Part shown: piece by piece, positions 16,310 to 25,763 of the stretch
Numbering within the stretch: the first letter of the stretch is position 1
How the letters are laid out: the number at the start of each line of letters is the position of its first letter
Assembly (NCBI GenBank): GCA_934141535.1
Contig: CAKPCH010000006.1
Location: 1 to 64,000 of the forward strand
Length of the DNA stretch: 64,000 bases
Reading direction: 5' to 3'
Origin: an uncultured Bacilli bacterium
GTDB taxonomy: Bacteria; Bacillota_I; Bacilli_A; RF39; UBA660
Made by a program: the position numbers and the translations under genes
The notes under the pieces: model-generated
Database searches by the model: none
Told to the model about the DNA's origin: nothing
Seen by the model: only the letters and a program-made list of their open reading frames with translations

Positions 16310-18495
16310 TATTTATCTATAATATTTGTTATTTTATCATATTCTTTCATTAATTCTTCAAAATGATTATTTATATATTCTATATCATTTGCTTTACTTT
16401 TCATTTCTTGTTCATATGAAATCTCTGCTAATTCTTTAAACCCTAAATATTTACTATCACTCTTTAATGCATGTACATCTATCGCATAATCTTTCATATT
16501 CTCTTCTTCTTTATTTTTCTTTAATCTTGGTATTCTTGTTTTATTCTCTTCTTTAAAGTATTCTAATGTTTCTTCATATGTTTTTATGTCTCCTAATAGT
16601 TCTAAACTATTTGTTATATCTATATTATTTTCTTTTAAATATTTTATCTTTGTTTCTTCACTATTCTCTTCTTTTTTATCTTCTTTTAATTCTTGTCCTT
16701 TTAAATATTTATTTAATACTTTATTTAATTCATTCTTTTCTATTGGTTTACTTAAATAATCATTAAACCCTACTTCTATATATTTATTTGATACTCCACT
16801 CATCGCATCTGCTGTTAAAGCTATTACTGGTATATTAAATTCTTCTATTTTCTTTAATTCTTTTAATGTTTCTACTCCACTTAATTTTGGCATCATTATA
16901 TCCATAAATATTATATCGTATTTATTATTTCCTTTTATTTTCTCTATACATTCATATCCACTTGATACTTGTTCTGTTTCTATTTTTCTTTCTTTTAATA
17001 ATTTACTTGCTATCTTTAAATTTAAATAGTTATCATCTACTACTAATGCTTTTGTATTTGGAAATTCTATTCTTTCTTTTATTTCTTCTTCTTTATTTAT
17101 TCCTTTTTTATTTACTATTTTTTGACTTAGGAATATTGTAAATTTGCTTCCTTTTCCATATGTTGAATCTACTACTATTTTTCCTCCCATCATACTTACT
17201 AAATTCTTTGTTATTGCTAGTCCTAATCCTGTTCCTTCTATTGTTGTATTTCTATCTTCTTCTAATCTATTAAACTTAGTAAATAATTTATCTATCTTAT
17301 CACTTTTTATTCCTCTTCCTGTATCTGTTACTGATATTACTAATTTACATATTTCTTTTTCATTTACACAACTTATTTTAAAATCTATATATCCTTTATC
17401 TGTATATTTTGCTGCATTTGTAAGTAGGTTTAATATTACTTGTTGTACTTTTCCTTTATCTCCATATAATACACTTGGTAAATCTTTTGCAAAATCACAT
17501 CTAAGTTCTATATCTTTTTCTCCTATTTTTATTTTTGTCATATTAACTAAATTAGTTAATATTTCACTTATATTATATTCACCTTCTACTAATTCCATTT
17601 TATTTGCTTCTATTTTACTTATATCTAGTATTCCATTTACTATCTCTAATAATGTATCTGAAGCACTTACTATATCACTAGCATTCTCTTTTGCTTCTTC
17701 TAATGTTTTAGAGTCTTCAATACATTCACTAAATCCTTTAATAGCATTTAAAGGAGTACGTATTTCATGAGACATACTACTTAAGAAATCACTTTTAGCA
17801 TTATTTGCCTTCTCTGCTGTATCACGGGCTAGTTCTAATTCTTGAATCATTTTTACATCTGGATTTTCTATTGTATGATACATCAGAGTTGTTATAAATG
17901 CTTCTGCTGTTGCGGTTAATAATAAACTTGGATTTATTATTTGTATTGTCACAACACAAATGCCTAAAAATATAAAAGCAAACAATGGTATATACTTTTT
18001 ATTTTTAAGGTTTTTAAAGTTGTATACCATATTAGCCAGGCAAAATAATATTAAAATTCCTGAAACTAAATATCCAAATTGAACACAGGGACCGTATGTA
18101 TATAACATTACATTCCCGTCGTATTTAGGATATATCGGTAATATTAAAGTTGTACATACTAATATTAAGCAAATAATAATTACAGTTGCTTTATTAAGAT
18201 TTGCAAATTTATTTTTTGATACATAATAAATATATATAGCAAAAACATATAACCATACTACAAAGTAAACCATGATTAATTTTAATGTTAATGTCTTTAA
18301 AATTTCATGTCCTACTAAATTTAAATTTATTATAGTACTAATTATTTCAATAAATAAACCCAATAAATTTGTAATTAAAAGTATTGAATATATTTTTGTT
18401 TCTTCATTATCCACTCTTTTTCTAAAAAAATACATCATTGAAGTCATTAATACATAAAAAAAACTACATAAAGAAAATATCATATTACTACTCAT
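16300..18495 (-). CDS. Membrane hybrid histidine kinase with receiver and Hpt domain
   Basis: A 731-aa sensor. The N-terminal 200 residues contain seven hydrophobic segments, an integral-membrane sensor without an extracellular domain. HisKA follows with the His in SSMSHEIRTPLNAIKGFSE near residue 242, then HATPase boxes (DTGRGIKSDKI, GTGLGLAI). The receiver has VDDNYLNLKIA, Asp in FMDIMMPKLSG near residue 530 and LSKPIEK. The C-terminus is an Hpt domain with His in VHALKSDSKYLG near residue 673. It therefore carries a full internal phosphorelay. The final acceptor may be a separate receiver such as 5630-6007; that is inference. AGGAGG precedes the ATG. Confidence 0.94.
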   Translation of the reverse strand: MSSNMIFSLCSFFYVLMTSMMYFFRKRVDNEETKIYSILLITNLLGLFIEIISTIINLNLVGHEILKTLTLKLIMVYFVVWLYVFAIYIYYVSKNKFANLNKATVIIICLILVCTTLILPIYPKYDGNVMLYTYGPCVQFGYLVSGILILFCLANMVYNFKNLKNKKYIPLFAFIFLGICVVTIQIINPSLLLTATAEAFITTLMYHTIENPDVKMIQELELARDTAEKANNAKSDFLSSMSHEIRTPLNAIKGFSECIEDSKTLEEAKENASDIVSASDTLLEIVNGILDISKIEANKMELVEGEYNISEILTNLVNMTKIKIGEKDIELRCDFAKDLPSVLYGDKGKVQQVILNLLTNAAKYTDKGYIDFKISCVNEKEICKLVISVTDTGRGIKSDKIDKLFTKFNRLEEDRNTTIEGTGLGLAITKNLVSMMGGKIVVDSTYGKGSKFTIFLSQKIVNKKGINKEEEIKERIEFPNTKALVVDDNYLNLKIASKLLKERKIETEQVSSGYECIEKIKGNNKYDIIFMDIMMPKLSGVETLKELKKIEEFNIPVIALTADAMSGVSNKYIEVGFNDYLSKPIEKNELNKVLNKYLKGQELKEDKKEENSEETKIKYLKENNIDITNSLELLGDIKTYEETLEYFKEENKTRIPRLKKNKEEENMKDYAIDVHALKSDSKYLGFKELAEISYEQEMKSKANDIEYINNHFEELMKEYDKITNIIDKYKR

Positions 18496-18536
18496 ACATA
18501 AATACCTCCTACTTTATACTAATTACATTATAACAT

Positions 18537-18571
18537 AAAAAAATGTTAAAATTATATTTTTTTAACATTTT
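18537..18571 (-). terminator. Terminator of the acyl-CoA synthetase-like gene
   Basis: AAAATGTTAAAA and TTTTAACATTTT form a 12-bp stem on the minus strand, followed by T. Confidence 0.75.
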
Positions 18572-18584
18572 ATATACTACTACT

Positions 18585-20363
18585 CTATTTTTTGATAAGT
18601 ACTTTCCCCTTAAGTAATTGATAATTTTGAGTTTCTAATTCTCGATAATCGATTTTTCCAACCTGAGTCAATGGTAACTTATCTTGAATTAAATATTCTC
18701 TTGGTAAGTATCTATCACCTAGTTCTGATTTACACTGCTTTTCTATATCAAGTAATATTTGTGTAGAATCTACTAATGTATCTTTTTTTAATACTATATT
18801 AGCAATAGGTATTGCTCCTCTTTCATTTTCATCATCAAATATACCTACAACACAACAGTCCTCAACATTTGGATTTTTCTTTATTATATTTTCTATTTTA
18901 AATGGAGATACTTTAATTCCATCATATCTTACTATTATTCTTTTTAATCTACCAGTTACAAAGACTACACCGTCTTTATTTATTTTTCCTAAATCACCTG
19001 TGTGCAACCACAATTTACCATCAGAATGAACTCTTAATGCTTCACTAGTAGCTAAACTATTATTATAATATTCTTTCATTAATGTTGGTCCATATATGCA
19101 AATTTCGCCTTCTTCATCATATTTTAATTCTTTATCAGCTTCATTATCATATATACAAAAAGTCATTTGTGGTAATGGAATACCAACACTATTTTCAACA
19201 TAACATTGAGGTAGGTTTGTACTATCTGCACATCCACCCTCTGTTTGTCCATATCCTTCAATTACTTTGTATTGACAATTATGCTGTCTTAATATTTCAT
19301 TTACTTCGTTTTTATGAGCGGCATCCATCTTATCGCTTCCACTAGCAAGTGTTTTTAAATAGGATACATCTTTTATGGTGTCTTTTTTTTCTCTAAAATT
19401 ATTCCAATCTGCAGGACCTGCTACTACATGATTTATTTTATACTTCATAACATTCTTAGCGAACTTAGAAGGTTGATAATCTGGTAACATAACTATTCTC
19501 ATCTTTAACATAAATGGCAAATGTGTAGCCATAACTATGTTATAGGCTAAAAATGGAGGAACCTGATTCAAAAATTTATCATTTGGTTTAAACTCTAAGC
19601 CACAATTTTCATACTGCATATACATTGCATTAAAGTTTTCATTAGTCAAAACTACACCCTTTGGAATTCCTGTTGTACCACTTGTGTGTAATATAATAAT
19701 GCCATTATTTTCAGAATATTCATCTTTGAAATATTTTAAACTTTTCTTACCACATTTTTCAAAATCAAACCACAATTCATGCTTGTCATCAGCAGGAATA
19801 TTTTTTTTGTTTTTTAATTTATATAGTTGTTTTAATACTGGTGGTAATGAATCTGATGGTGAAGCCACTATAACTTTTTTCACAAATGTTTTACTTAAAA
19901 CCTCATCTACATTATCTATAAAAACGTCAGATGCTACTAAAAGTTGTGAATTAGCTTCATTTAAATATCTAATTAAATCTTCTCCACGAGCAGTCAAATC
20001 TATAGAATTAACCATCGCACCTATTTTATTTAGTGCATAGATACATATAGTATTTTCTGGAATATTAGGAAGTGCTAAAGAAACTACATCTCCTTTTTTA
20101 ACACCTTTTTCTAAAAATGCATTTGCCACAGTATCAATTTTTCCTAAAAGTTTTCCATATGAAATTCTAGTACCAAAATAATATAATGCTTCATTATCAG
20201 AATTTTCTAAACACACTTTTTTTAAAGAATCATATATTGTCATTCTTGGAATTTCAAAGTTGTCTAAACTTTTATAATATTTTAACCATGGCTTATCAAT
20301 TGAAGCAAATCCCGTCATTTTTTTACTTTCTTCTCTATCTATTTTATAAGTTCTATTTTCCAT
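18585..20363 (-). CDS. AMP-binding acyl-CoA synthetase/ligase family enzyme
   Basis: An adenylate-forming enzyme of the ANL superfamily, 592 aa. The AMP-binding P-loop is ILHTSGTTGIPKGVVLT, with later motifs EGYGQTEGG, the ATP-binding LHTGDLGKINKDG and a C-terminal KIDYRE near the catalytic Lys. It would activate a carboxylic acid with ATP and transfer it to CoA or a carrier; the substrate is not predictable. Start ATG 20363 follows GGGGG; the frame is open to an upstream TTG that overlaps this site. It is monocistronic with its own promoter. Confidence 0.9.
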   Translation of the reverse strand: MENRTYKIDREESKKMTGFASIDKPWLKYYKSLDNFEIPRMTIYDSLKKVCLENSDNEALYYFGTRISYGKLLGKIDTVANAFLEKGVKKGDVVSLALPNIPENTICIYALNKIGAMVNSIDLTARGEDLIRYLNEANSQLLVASDVFIDNVDEVLSKTFVKKVIVASPSDSLPPVLKQLYKLKNKKNIPADDKHELWFDFEKCGKKSLKYFKDEYSENNGIIILHTSGTTGIPKGVVLTNENFNAMYMQYENCGLEFKPNDKFLNQVPPFLAYNIVMATHLPFMLKMRIVMLPDYQPSKFAKNVMKYKINHVVAGPADWNNFREKKDTIKDVSYLKTLASGSDKMDAAHKNEVNEILRQHNCQYKVIEGYGQTEGGCADSTNLPQCYVENSVGIPLPQMTFCIYDNEADKELKYDEEGEICIYGPTLMKEYYNNSLATSEALRVHSDGKLWLHTGDLGKINKDGVVFVTGRLKRIIVRYDGIKVSPFKIENIIKKNPNVEDCCVVGIFDDENERGAIPIANIVLKKDTLVDSTQILLDIEKQCKSELGDRYLPREYLIQDKLPLTQVGKIDYRELETQNYQLLKGKVLIKK

Positions 20364-20391
20364 AATATCCCCCAATCTTAATACTATTTAA

Positions 20392-20421
20392 ATTATACTA
20401 TATTTAAATAAATTAAGTCAA
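20392..20421 (-). promoter_or_regulatory. Promoter of the acyl-CoA synthetase-like gene
   Basis: On the minus strand: TTGACT (20416-20421), an 18-base spacer, TATAAT (20392-20397). Confidence 0.65.
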
Positions 20422-20501
20422 TCAATTTAATTGTGCAAATATTATACTTTTTTAATTATTTTTTTGGTAAAAATTGTACGAAATGCCCATTTTTATGTAT
20501 G

Positions 20502-20532
20502 AAAAAAGCAAGTATAAATTTACTTGCTTTTA
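20502..20532 (-). terminator. Terminator of the 615-nt RNA
   Basis: AAAAGCAAGTAAA and TTTACTTGC-like arms: AAAAGCAAGTA pairs with TACTTGCTTTT on the minus strand and runs into six T. Confidence 0.88.
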
Positions 20533-21116
20533 ATGGCGTTAATACAGTTAATTTTACGTCTTAGGTCAAGTTGGATTTCCCTAGATTAATACTTATCGTT
20601 ACCAATAAGCGGTTCCCCTTTAAACAATCCAGTATATAGTTACCTAATATACTACTTGATTACCACTTAGTACGCACTGTAATCCCATACTAACAACATT
20701 CTAGAAGATTTCCTCACCAATTAATTTATTATTAATTCTTTTTTGCAAACGATATTTCAAATTGTACTTTATGTAAGTTCTAGCTATAAACTTACTTAAA
20801 ATATTAATTCAATTATCCCTATCATTCACTCAAGACAAGCTACGCTACCCATAACTTTCGCCACAAGGTAGGTTTAATCCTATTTCGTACTAAGTCCATC
20901 AGTATTCACGTATAGGCAAAACACGATAATAGGTCTCCACGGATGGTGGGTCATTTACATATGCCATTATGGATGCCCAACTATCCTCATTTCCAGCACT
21001 CACCCCAATCTGGGCGAAAGAAGCAAGCACAAGAAGTTTCACAGGTATGCTCTTTAACGGATTTTTAGCCCCGTCTTCGTAATAAATCGATTGACTAGAA
21101 TAATGTGCCATCGATA
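20502..21116 (-). ncRNA. Large (about 615 nt) structured non-coding RNA, class undetermined
   Basis: This stretch has no credible gene; the one frame inside it (20899-21132) starts upstream of the expected transcript. A consensus promoter ends at 21123 and an intrinsic terminator closes the unit at 20502-20532. The two ends pair in nested fashion: GAUGGC (21107-21112) with GCCAUU (20532-20537), and UAGUCAA (21091-21097) with UUGACCUA (20572-20579). Clear internal hairpins with GNRA loops exist: CUUAUUG-GUAA-CGAUAAG, and a stem CUUGUGGC-GAAA-GUUAUGGG extended by CUA/UAG. Others are GAUUAC...GUAAUC, AGUAUA...UAUACU and CCAC...GUGG. Base composition is visibly richer in G and C than the flanks. 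I exclude rRNA, and see no tmRNA or RNase P signatures. Size and complexity match the large ornate RNA classes (OLE, ROOL, GOLLD); of these ROOL fits best by length and host type, but that is a guess. Confidence 0.82.
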
Positions 21117-21122
21117 TCAACA

Positions 21123-21151
21123 ATTTTAGCAAATTTTTAGATATTTGTCAA
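21123..21151 (-). promoter_or_regulatory. Consensus promoter of the 615-nt RNA
   Basis: On the minus strand: TTGACA (21146-21151), a 17-base spacer, TAAAAT (21123-21128). The predicted start is near 21116. It lies between the polysaccharide operon and the RNA, with no ribosome site after it. Confidence 0.85.
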
Positions 21152-21185
21152 ATTCACTATATTATATGAAAAAAAGTAAAATTAA

Positions 21186-21980
21186 TTACTTTTTCCATTC
21201 ACTAGCCTTTATCCAGTTTTCATATTTATATATATGTTCAAGTAAAAGACAAGCCCACTTTTGTGATGGATAATATTTTTTAATTGCTCGTCTTTTATTT
21301 TGTACTACATCATCTGATAATTTTTCAAGAGAATTATTTTTAAGTTCATCTTTTGTATAATACTTACCAAAATAATATAATGAATTACTCTCATTATAAT
21401 CTTTAGCTAAATCAGTTATCATAACACTTGTAGCAATATGGTGCCAATGACCATATTCACCATCTAAATTATGTGTAACTATCTTTTTCCAATGTTTAAA
21501 ACCAACTATTTCCTTAAGAGATCTAGAAATTTTATATTCTATATCTCCTCCCCAGTCACTAGCATTTCCATTTGCATCTACATCAACATAATTTAACATT
21601 AAATATTTTTGATTATATGCTTCCATAATAGATGAAAATTCTAAAGCACGTGCTTCATCACTTCCACAAGTAACACATACTACTAAATACTTGTCTTCCA
21701 TTAAATGTGCTCCACCAAATATAAATTCATCATCTGGATGAGCAACTACCATTAAATTATCTACATCAGTCAAATCCATATTTTTTAATTCTTCATTATC
21801 AATATTAATTCTCTTCTCTTTTAATTCCTGAATTAATTTTTCTTCTTCTATTTCTAATTTATTTATTTTTTCATTTAGATTATTATTTTCTATTGTTTGA
21901 ATAATTAAAACGAAAAGTAAAATTCCAACAAAAGATATTATAGTATAACTAATAAAATCTACTATGTACTTTCTATTCAT
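21186..21980 (-). CDS. PIG-L/LmbE-type N-acetyl-sugar deacetylase, membrane anchored
   Basis: A 264-aa protein. One N-terminal membrane helix (residues 9-27) is followed by a coiled segment and the PIG-L domain. The zinc motif is VVAHPDDEFIFGG, with CVTCGSDEAR, VTHNLDGEYGHWHHIA supplying the later ligands. Members remove N-acetyl groups from GlcNAc-containing glycolipids or glycoconjugates. It is the last gene of the polysaccharide operon, overlapping the Alg13-like gene, so it may modify the glycan made there. Confidence 0.88.
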   Translation of the reverse strand: MNRKYIVDFISYTIISFVGILLFVLIIQTIENNNLNEKINKLEIEEEKLIQELKEKRINIDNEELKNMDLTDVDNLMVVAHPDDEFIFGGAHLMEDKYLVVCVTCGSDEARALEFSSIMEAYNQKYLMLNYVDVDANGNASDWGGDIEYKISRSLKEIVGFKHWKKIVTHNLDGEYGHWHHIATSVMITDLAKDYNESNSLYYFGKYYTKDELKNNSLEKLSDDVVQNKRRAIKKYYPSQKWACLLLEHIYKYENWIKASEWKK

Positions 21981-22455
21981 TGTTAATCTCCTTATCTACT
22001 AAATCTATCATATTGGAAGTATTACTTTTAAATTTTTTAGGTTTAAATTTAGTGGTTTGTTCTATTAACTTATCAATATCATTAAAATTATCTAATTTTA
22101 ATATATATCCTTCTTTTTCAAAATTATCTATTATTTGTAATTGATGATCATTTACATGTTCATTATATTTACTTAAACGTGCTGCAGCTATTACTTTTTT
22201 ATTATTCTTTAATCCTGTAATTATAGATCCTACACCGCCATGAGTTATTAAAATATCACATTTTTTAATCAAATCATCAAACTCATCCATTGGTATTAAA
22301 TCAAATATTTTCATACTCTTTGATTTAAAATCAGAAGAACACCCAGCTTGTACAATAACTTCATCTCTTATTAGATGTTGATTTATTTTATCTTCAAGTG
22401 TTTCTAATAATCTATAAAACTTTTTATCTTGTGTACCAAGTGTTACTAAAATCAT
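21973..22455 (-). CDS. Alg13/PssE-like glycosyltransferase subunit
   Basis: A 160-aa GT28-type C-terminal domain protein. It begins MILVTLGTQDKKFYRLLETL and has the UDP-sugar binding region DILITHGGVGSIITGLKNNK and ARLSKYNEHVNDHQ. In the Alg13/Alg14 (PssE/PssD) pair this half is catalytic while the partner anchors it to the membrane. ATG 22455 overlaps the TAA of the upstream GtrA-Alg14 gene by one base (TAATG), pointing to coupled translation of the two subunits. A longer frame starts 19 codons earlier but lies inside the partner gene. Confidence 0.88.
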   Translation of the reverse strand: MILVTLGTQDKKFYRLLETLEDKINQHLIRDEVIVQAGCSSDFKSKSMKIFDLIPMDEFDDLIKKCDILITHGGVGSIITGLKNNKKVIAAARLSKYNEHVNDHQLQIIDNFEKEGYILKLDNFNDIDKLIEQTTKFKPKKFKSNTSNMIDLVDKEINNE

Positions 22456-23333
22456 TAAAAAATCCAACCTCCATATACTGCTTTTGGATATAGTTCTAAC
22501 ATGCTTTCCCATTGAACTATAAATGTATCTGCTATAGGATATACTAATTTACCAGCTACAGTCTTAGTAGAACTATTAGCAAACGTTTCTATAAATATAA
22601 CTTTACTACCAAATAAATGTGCTATATAACACATAGGTACTGCTGTATGTGTACCTGTTGTTACTACTACATCTGGTCTAATTCTTAAATATAATATAAA
22701 AGATTTTATTATATTAAATGAAAATATGAAAAAATAAGTAAATAAATTTTTCTTTGTACCATATACTAAATAACTAACATTATTATATTTATCTTTTAAA
22801 TTCTTATTAGATTTAGTTTTTTCAGTAATTAAATAACTATCATATTTTTCTATTAAAGGTTTTAATTGTAATAATTCATTTAAGTGTCCACCAGTACTTG
22901 ATATAAATATAACTCTTTTTTTATCTCTTTTACTAAATACTAAGAATTTAGAAAATAAATAATTTAATACAAGGACAATAACTTGAACTATTAGTTTAGA
23001 TATTTTATCATTTACACCAAATAGTGTAACTAATATAAACATAGTTAACATATCTATTATAAGTGTTGAAAGACGTGCGAATAAAAATGAAATAAATTTA
23101 TTCTTTTCAGAATAAGAAAATACAAATTTCTTATTAGCAAAATAAGCAAAAATAACAGCACATATAAATGATATAATGTTTGCTAATTGTAATTGTAAAG
23201 CATTATTTGGATTTAAAAATGTTTTAACACATAAATAATATGTACCCAAACTTACAACTGTTGTAAATCCACCAACTATTACATATTTAATTAATTCTTC
23301 ATATTTTTTATATAATTTAATTATTCTTTTCAT
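22455..23333 (-). CDS. GtrA-like membrane domain fused to Alg14/PssD-like subunit
   Basis: A 292-aa protein of two parts. Residues 1-135 form a GtrA-like four-helix membrane domain (KYVIVGGFTTVVSLGTYYL, FSYSEK, NYLFSKFLVF), a family linked to flipping or handling of lipid-linked sugars. Residues 140-292 are Alg14/PssD-like: VIFISSTGGHLNELLQL, PDVVVTTGTHTAVPMCY and IFIETFANSS. Normally these are separate proteins. It overlaps the DPM-type transferase upstream by 17 bases and the Alg13 partner downstream by one. Confidence 0.85.
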   Translation of the reverse strand: MKRIIKLYKKYEELIKYVIVGGFTTVVSLGTYYLCVKTFLNPNNALQLQLANIISFICAVIFAYFANKKFVFSYSEKNKFISFLFARLSTLIIDMLTMFILVTLFGVNDKISKLIVQVIVLVLNYLFSKFLVFSKRDKKRVIFISSTGGHLNELLQLKPLIEKYDSYLITEKTKSNKNLKDKYNNVSYLVYGTKKNLFTYFFIFSFNIIKSFILYLRIRPDVVVTTGTHTAVPMCYIAHLFGSKVIFIETFANSSTKTVAGKLVYPIADTFIVQWESMLELYPKAVYGGWIF

Positions 23334-24237
23334 TACTTATAACTTCCTTAACTATATATATTGGTCTATTTCTACTTTCAGTATAATTTCTATATATATA
23401 CTCTCCTAATATTCCAAGTACTATATAATTAATACCAAATAAGAATATTATTAATATTATAAGAAAATAAAATTGATTAGCTGATATAATAAAACCTAAT
23501 ATTAACAACATTAATGATACTAATATATTAAATATACCTAATTTAAATATTATATTAAGTGGTTCTTTAGAAAAAGATAATATTCCACTTACCGCATATT
23601 TAAATAACCCTTTTGTACTCCAAGATGTTTTTCCATTTATACGCTTTTCTGGAATATAAGGTAAATAATATGTATTAAAACCTATCCAAGAAAATATTCC
23701 TTTTGAAAATCTATCATGTTCACTTAAAGTTAATACTGTATCTATTACTTTTCTATTTAATAATCTAAAATCACTAGCACCGTTTTTTAATTTCATACCA
23801 GTAGAATTAGACATGATTTTATAAAATTGAGATTTAAAAAATGAAATTATTTTATTTTCAATTCTTTTTTCTTGATAATATGTAACAATATCTATATTAC
23901 TATCATTTTCCATTACCTTGATCATATCAAGAACTAAATGAGGAGGTTGTTGCATATCTGCATCTATTATAACGCATGCATCCCCACTACATTCCTTTAA
24001 TCCAGCATATATTCCAGCTTCTTTTCCAAAGTTTCTAGAAAAATTTATTATCTTTATTTCAAAAATTTTCTCTTTTAATAAAGATTTTAACTCTTCTAAT
24101 GTATTATCTTTTGAACCATCATTTATAAATATTAATTCTACTTTATATTTATCTTTAAATGATTTAACCACATCATCATAAAATAACTTAATATTTTTAC
24201 TTTCATTATAACAAGGTACTATAAATGAAACTTTCAT
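23317..24237 (-). CDS. GT2 polyprenyl-phosphate glycosyltransferase (DPM1/GtrB type)
   Basis: A 306-aa enzyme with a GT-A domain (SFIVPCYNESKNI, LIFINDGSKDNT, VIIDADMQQPP) and two C-terminal membrane helices (about residues 230-285). The family transfers a sugar from a nucleotide donor to undecaprenyl or dolichyl phosphate. With the adjacent GtrA domain and the GT-C-like membrane protein it forms the typical three-part system for decorating a polymer with side-chain sugars on the outer face. It overlaps the DUF6056-like gene by four bases (ATGA). Confidence 0.92.
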   Translation of the reverse strand: MKVSFIVPCYNESKNIKLFYDDVVKSFKDKYKVELIFINDGSKDNTLEELKSLLKEKIFEIKIINFSRNFGKEAGIYAGLKECSGDACVIIDADMQQPPHLVLDMIKVMENDSNIDIVTYYQEKRIENKIISFFKSQFYKIMSNSTGMKLKNGASDFRLLNRKVIDTVLTLSEHDRFSKGIFSWIGFNTYYLPYIPEKRINGKTSWSTKGLFKYAVSGILSFSKEPLNIIFKLGIFNILVSLMLLILGFIISANQFYFLIILIIFLFGINYIVLGILGEYIYRNYTESRNRPIYIVKEVISNEKNN

Positions 24238-25742
24238 AAATCTCTACTCCTTACTAATTCTACTTTACTTCCAACAGGTATTTTATAATATAATTCAAAT
24301 GTATAAAGGTGCCAATTATTAGAGAATTCATCCTTAGTTATTATTAAATCCATTTGTGGATTAGCATTCCATAAATATCTATTTGGAAGTTGTATTAATT
24401 TAATAGTTTCTTCTTTATTATTTAATTGTTCTTTAATATAATCTGCTCTTCTTATGAATAAGATATAACAAAATGAATAAAAAATCAAGAAGAAAGTTAC
24501 TATGGCTCCTAAAACAAATTTATTAAATCTTAAAAATTTTACATTTTCTAATATTTTTAAATTTAGAGAATCTATTATTAGGAATGCGCAAATAAATAAC
24601 ATGATATTTGAAAGATATGAAGTTCTTCCACCACATAAAGGAGATAACATCATAGCTCCATTATTTATCAAGGCTATTAGGAAGAAAAATAATATTTTCT
24701 TTTTATCAACTTTAGAATACTTTATTACAAGTGCTACTAACAATATTAAAAATAATACCCAATAAATACATAAATACCACCTATGACAATCTAACAATAT
24801 TCCAAAATATTTTGGACTTCTTCTAAAAACTACATAATATAAATTAGTGAAAGAAGTTAATACAGGTATTATACTTGAAAATAATATTAATATATATTTT
24901 TTTATTCCTTTTATATTATCTTTTATTAATACTATAGATATAAATACTAAAATAAGAGTTAAATAACTATTTTTTACAAATACTTCATTTAATTGTCTTG
25001 GGAATGTAGAAATAATTTTTTCAATTAAAGTCATATTGTTAAATGCATCCATAGTATTTAATCTATTAAGAGTACCTGGACTATTTAACATTAAATAAAG
25101 GCCTATTAAAGAAGTAAACATAGAAATAAGCATTAATATATTTATCTTCTTATTTTTAATATATTGATATACTATTACTAATATATAAACAGTTATTATA
25201 CCAACAGTTACATTTTCTACAAACATTGAATTTATAAAACTTAATATAGGTATTATTATATAAAATATTTTGTTATATTTTATATCTGAATCATTAAATA
25301 TATTTCTATTTATATATATTAAAAATATTAAAAATATCATAGGTATAAAATAAGTAGTATTACCAGTTATCCATACATATACTTGAGAAAAAGTTTCTTC
25401 ATCTACTAATAATAATGATTCTAATATAAATACTAGAAAGAATGATTTCTTTTTTGAATTAACCATTTTATTTATAAAATAGTATAAGAATGTCATACCA
25501 CATGCATTAACTATTACCCAAATAGGTTTATAATATACAAATACTAAGTCAAATACTCTACTAAAAAATCTTCCTTCAAATGAGTTATAACTATCAACAG
25601 CTATCTTAATCATTGTACTAATCTTTCCATCATAAAGTATATTATTCCAATCATCACCAGTATATGGAACTAAAAAACCTAATATAAGGAAAAAGATAAA
25701 TACTAATGCACAATAAAATTTTATGTCTTTCCCTTTTTTCAC
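24234..25742 (-). CDS. DUF6056-like polytopic membrane protein, probable GT-C glycosyltransferase
   Basis: A 502-aa protein with about twelve hydrophobic segments and a short C-terminal domain. The first extracellular loop has VPYTGDDWNN, an acidic motif typical of GT-C transferases that use polyprenyl-phosphate sugars, then GRFFSRVFD. I recognise it as DUF6056-like. It would accept the lipid-linked sugar made by the adjacent DPM1-type enzyme and attach it to the surface polymer; that role is inference from position and topology. The start is GTG with AGAGGTG upstream. Confidence 0.75.
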   Translation of the reverse strand: MKKGKDIKFYCALVFIFFLILGFLVPYTGDDWNNILYDGKISTMIKIAVDSYNSFEGRFFSRVFDLVFVYYKPIWVIVNACGMTFLYYFINKMVNSKKKSFFLVFILESLLLVDEETFSQVYVWITGNTTYFIPMIFLIFLIYINRNIFNDSDIKYNKIFYIIIPILSFINSMFVENVTVGIITVYILVIVYQYIKNKKINILMLISMFTSLIGLYLMLNSPGTLNRLNTMDAFNNMTLIEKIISTFPRQLNEVFVKNSYLTLILVFISIVLIKDNIKGIKKYILILFSSIIPVLTSFTNLYYVVFRRSPKYFGILLDCHRWYLCIYWVLFLILLVALVIKYSKVDKKKILFFFLIALINNGAMMLSPLCGGRTSYLSNIMLFICAFLIIDSLNLKILENVKFLRFNKFVLGAIVTFFLIFYSFCYILFIRRADYIKEQLNNKEETIKLIQLPNRYLWNANPQMDLIITKDEFSNNWHLYTFELYYKIPVGSKVELVRSRDL

Positions 25743-25763
25743 AAAACTTCACCTCTTACTAAA

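Noticed and set aside
17144..17770. A 208-codon plus-strand frame
   Set aside because: It is antisense to the second hybrid kinase and its hydrophobic composition mirrors codon bias on the other strand.
20502..21116. tmRNA or RNase P RNA
   Set aside because: No tRNA-like end, tag frame or RNase P conserved regions could be found.
20899..21132. A 77-codon minus-strand open frame inside the large RNA
   Set aside because: It begins upstream of the predicted transcript start, has no ribosome site and overlaps the paired regions of the RNA.
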